Shown here: in pieces, positions 14,236 to 16,008 of the stretch | How positions within the stretch are numbered: the first letter of the stretch is position 1 | Layout of the letters: every line of letters starts with the position of its first letter | Assembly (NCBI GenBank): GCA_003523185.1 | Contig: DPGN01000052.1 | Span: 1-16,008 of the forward strand | Origin: Halieaceae bacterium | GTDB lineage: Bacteria > Pseudomonadota > Gammaproteobacteria > Pseudomonadales > Halieaceae | Direction: 5' to 3' | DNA length: 16,008 nt | Program-made: the position numbers and the translations under genes | Notes under the pieces: model-generated | What the model was told of the DNA's origin: nothing | The model's database searches: none | The model's input: only the letters and a program-made list of their open reading frames with translations

Positions 14236-15944
14236 TCGACTAATCGTTCGAAGTATGTGACCCCTTCAATAAGGGTCATGTCTACAAGCAGTTCGCGCAA
14301 ATCAGGCGCGGTCATAGGGCTACCCGACAAGACGACGAGGTCCGCCAACTTTCCGGGCTCAATGGAACCAATTTCATCATCCATAAACACTTGCCAAGCC
14401 GCATCAATGGTAACCGCTCGCAGGGCACTCATACGATCGATTCGCTGATCCGGCCCTAACACCACGCCTGTCTTCGTTTTCCGCTCTACAGGGCTCCAAA
14501 CGGCTTGTAGAGGCCTCATTGGCGTCACCGGTGTGTCCATGTGCGAAGAAAAGCGGACGCCCGCATCTTGGGCCCATTTTGCTGGGCTCATATTCGCTGC
14601 ACGCTCGGGGCCCATGAAAATCCCCGCATGACGATCACCCCAGAAAAACGTATGTGCGGCAAAGAAGCTGGGGGTCACGCCCAGTGCTGCCATGCGTTCA
14701 ATTTGGTCCTTTCGCGACATTTGGGCATGAATGATCAGTGGTCTCGCCTCAGGCCAGGGATATTTGGCCGCAGCGGCTTCAATGGCATCGAGTGCATCTT
14801 GAATCGATGCGTCACCGTTGCCATGAATGGCTACCTGCACACGCTGCTTGTAGAGGCCCTCTACCTGTTCAAACAATGCATCCCGCGGCACCGCTGGATA
14901 ACCACGATAGTCGGGGTCACCTTTGTGGGGCCGGTGATAAGGCTTGCTCAAATATCCAGTAAACCCCTGGATGCTTCCATCGGCTATGATTTTCACCCGT
15001 GGCACACTGACACGCCCACTCGCGAAATTATCGAGTGCTAGTTCACCTGTGAGCAAACCGTCCCCGACCTCGTCAAAGAACGGAAACAGCGCCACCCGCA
15101 GAGGCATTTGATTGTACTTAGACATCGGGCCAAGCAGACTCGCAATAGCAGTCGGCATACCGCCTGCCGATGCAGTCGTTACGCCATATTGCAAATACTC
15201 AGATGTAGCGAGCTTTGTCATCTGCCAAGCATCCGTGGCAGACAAATCGAGTGTTTTATCCCTCGCATGATGTGTCGCTGTTTCCTCGAGAATCCCATTG
15301 GGTCGTCGCTGATCCGCAGAAGAGAGATCTCGAACAATATGCCCACCTTCAGGGTCGGGCGTTGTTTCATCGATATGAAGTTCTGCCAGTGCAGCAGAGT
15401 TAACCACCATGAGGTGTCCTGATACATGCACAACAGCAATCGGTCGGGTCGCCGATACAAGGTCTAGATCGTCACGCGTTGGGTGTCGTTTTTCGGCGAG
15501 TAAGGTGTCGTCATAGTTACTGCCAACTAGCCACCCTTCCGTACGTACTTCACCAAACGCTCGCAATTTTTCGAGAAGCTCCGCGATAGACTCGGTGTCA
15601 CCAATCGGAGGGCTATTTAAATCGACCGTGAACGCAGTTTGACCAGAGCCCGGGAAATGCCCATGTGCATCAACAAAGCCTGGAATGAGAGTCCGTCCAG
15701 CGAGATCAACAACAGCCGTGCTGTCTGTAATTAAGTCCGAAATCTCCGCCGTGGTGCCCACATGTTCAATAATGCCGTCTCGGACACTGACTGCTTCTGC
15801 AATTCGGTTGTCAGCGTCCATGGTGAGGACCTCACCTCCGATGAACACTTGATGGTTCGGCGGTATAGGCGCCGAAATCAGTGTGGAAACATAGATCCCC
15901 GCAACGACAAGTAACGTCACAAGCGATATCAGAATTCGTTTCAT
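14232..15944 (-). CDS. Amidohydrolase family protein, YtcJ-like (amidohydro_3), exported or membrane-anchored
   Basis: A 570-residue metal-dependent hydrolase. The N-terminus MKRILISLVTLLVVAG... is a hydrophobic segment (about 4-24) that acts as signal peptide or anchor, so the enzyme is likely periplasmic. The metal-binding HxH is H94/H96 in DAHGHFPG; further likely ligands are H374 (AIHGNGD), H406 (IIHAQ) and D470 (SSHMD). The C-terminal beta-sandwich part ends with GSIEPGKLADLVVLSG (526-541), characteristic of the superfamily. Members hydrolyse amides, imides or related bonds; the real substrate is not known for most of them. The ATG has no clear ribosome site. Its TAA is shared with the convergent epoxide hydrolase stop (TTAA), leaving no room for a terminator between them. 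Confidence 0.92.
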   Translation of the reverse strand: MKRILISLVTLLVVAGIYVSTLISAPIPPNHQVFIGGEVLTMDADNRIAEAVSVRDGIIEHVGTTAEISDLITDSTAVVDLAGRTLIPGFVDAHGHFPGSGQTAFTVDLNSPPIGDTESIAELLEKLRAFGEVRTEGWLVGSNYDDTLLAEKRHPTRDDLDLVSATRPIAVVHVSGHLMVVNSAALAELHIDETTPDPEGGHIVRDLSSADQRRPNGILEETATHHARDKTLDLSATDAWQMTKLATSEYLQYGVTTASAGGMPTAIASLLGPMSKYNQMPLRVALFPFFDEVGDGLLTGELALDNFASGRVSVPRVKIIADGSIQGFTGYLSKPYHRPHKGDPDYRGYPAVPRDALFEQVEGLYKQRVQVAIHGNGDASIQDALDAIEAAAAKYPWPEARPLIIHAQMSRKDQIERMAALGVTPSFFAAHTFFWGDRHAGIFMGPERAANMSPAKWAQDAGVRFSSHMDTPVTPMRPLQAVWSPVERKTKTGVVLGPDQRIDRMSALRAVTIDAAWQVFMDDEIGSIEPGKLADLVVLSGSPMTAPDLRELLVDMTLIEGVTYFERLVD

Positions 15945-16008
15945 AATAAATGTGTATCTCTTTGTTGTTCTTGGTTTTAGTAGTGAGGGGGTGGCGGCTC
16001 GTTCGGTA
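15945..16008. other. Upstream edge of the amidohydrolase gene
   Basis: The last 64 bp precede the amidohydrolase on the minus strand. They are cut by the window edge. I see no complete promoter, no ribosome binding site of note and no other gene start here. Confidence 0.5.

Noticed and set aside
1..16008. CRISPR array, tRNA/rRNA gene, insertion sequence or toxin-antitoxin pair
   Set aside because: Reading both strands showed no spaced repeat units, no cloverleaf-like sequence, no transposase motif or terminal inverted repeats, and no small gene pair with toxin-like features.

Overview
The window looks like chromosomal DNA of a gammaproteobacterium, probably an aerobic marine member of the Cellvibrionales/Pseudomonadales group. 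The evidence is the gene order leuC-leuD-leuB-asd, an Asd whose residues match the pseudomonad-type enzyme, a fused RlmKL methyltransferase, and a load of lipid- and hydrophobe-handling genes (PlsC, acyl-CoA ligase, SDR, microsomal-type epoxide hydrolase) typical of lineages such as Halieaceae (OM60/NOR5). The family assignment is inference from gene content only. Base composition is close to balanced throughout. I see no insertion sequence, phage gene, tRNA, rRNA or CRISPR array.

Layout, left to right. (1) Positions 1-3667, minus strand: a leucine-biosynthesis operon leuC > leuD > leuB, with asd 16 nt downstream and running off the left edge. leuC/leuD and leuD/leuB overlap by one base (TAATG and TGATG), so translation is probably coupled. 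(2) Positions 3668-3994: a 327-bp gene-free region holding a candidate leuC promoter, two related short dyads, a stem-loop and a perfect DnaA box among four GATC sites. (3) Positions 3995-11041, minus strand: a six-gene run plsC > METTL7-like methyltransferase > acyl-CoA ligase > small lipoprotein > secreted protein of unknown function > rlmL. The last three are joined by stop/start overlaps (TAATG, ATGA). (4) Positions 11042-11177: a short divergent promoter region. (5) Positions 11178-14235, plus strand: a small basic protein, a SRPBCC-SDR two-domain fusion, and an epoxide hydrolase of the EPHX1 type with all catalytic residues. (6) Positions 14232-15944, minus strand: a membrane-anchored or exported YtcJ-type amidohydrolase. 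It converges on the epoxide hydrolase, and the two stop codons share the four bases TTAA.

How the genes may work together. Region 1 makes leucine and feeds the aspartate-family pathway through Asd. Region 3 mixes phospholipid acylation and fatty-acid activation with an rRNA modification enzyme and two uncharacterised envelope proteins. Regions 5 and 6 look like a small accessory set acting on hydrophobic ketone/alcohol, epoxide and amide-like compounds, but no substrate can be read from the sequence. I found no clear new defence or mobile system. The most interesting unexplained items are the lipoprotein/secreted-protein pair coupled to rlmL, the SRPBCC-SDR fusion with a GNRA-capped hairpin just before its ribosome binding site, and the short-dyad/DnaA-box architecture upstream of leuC.
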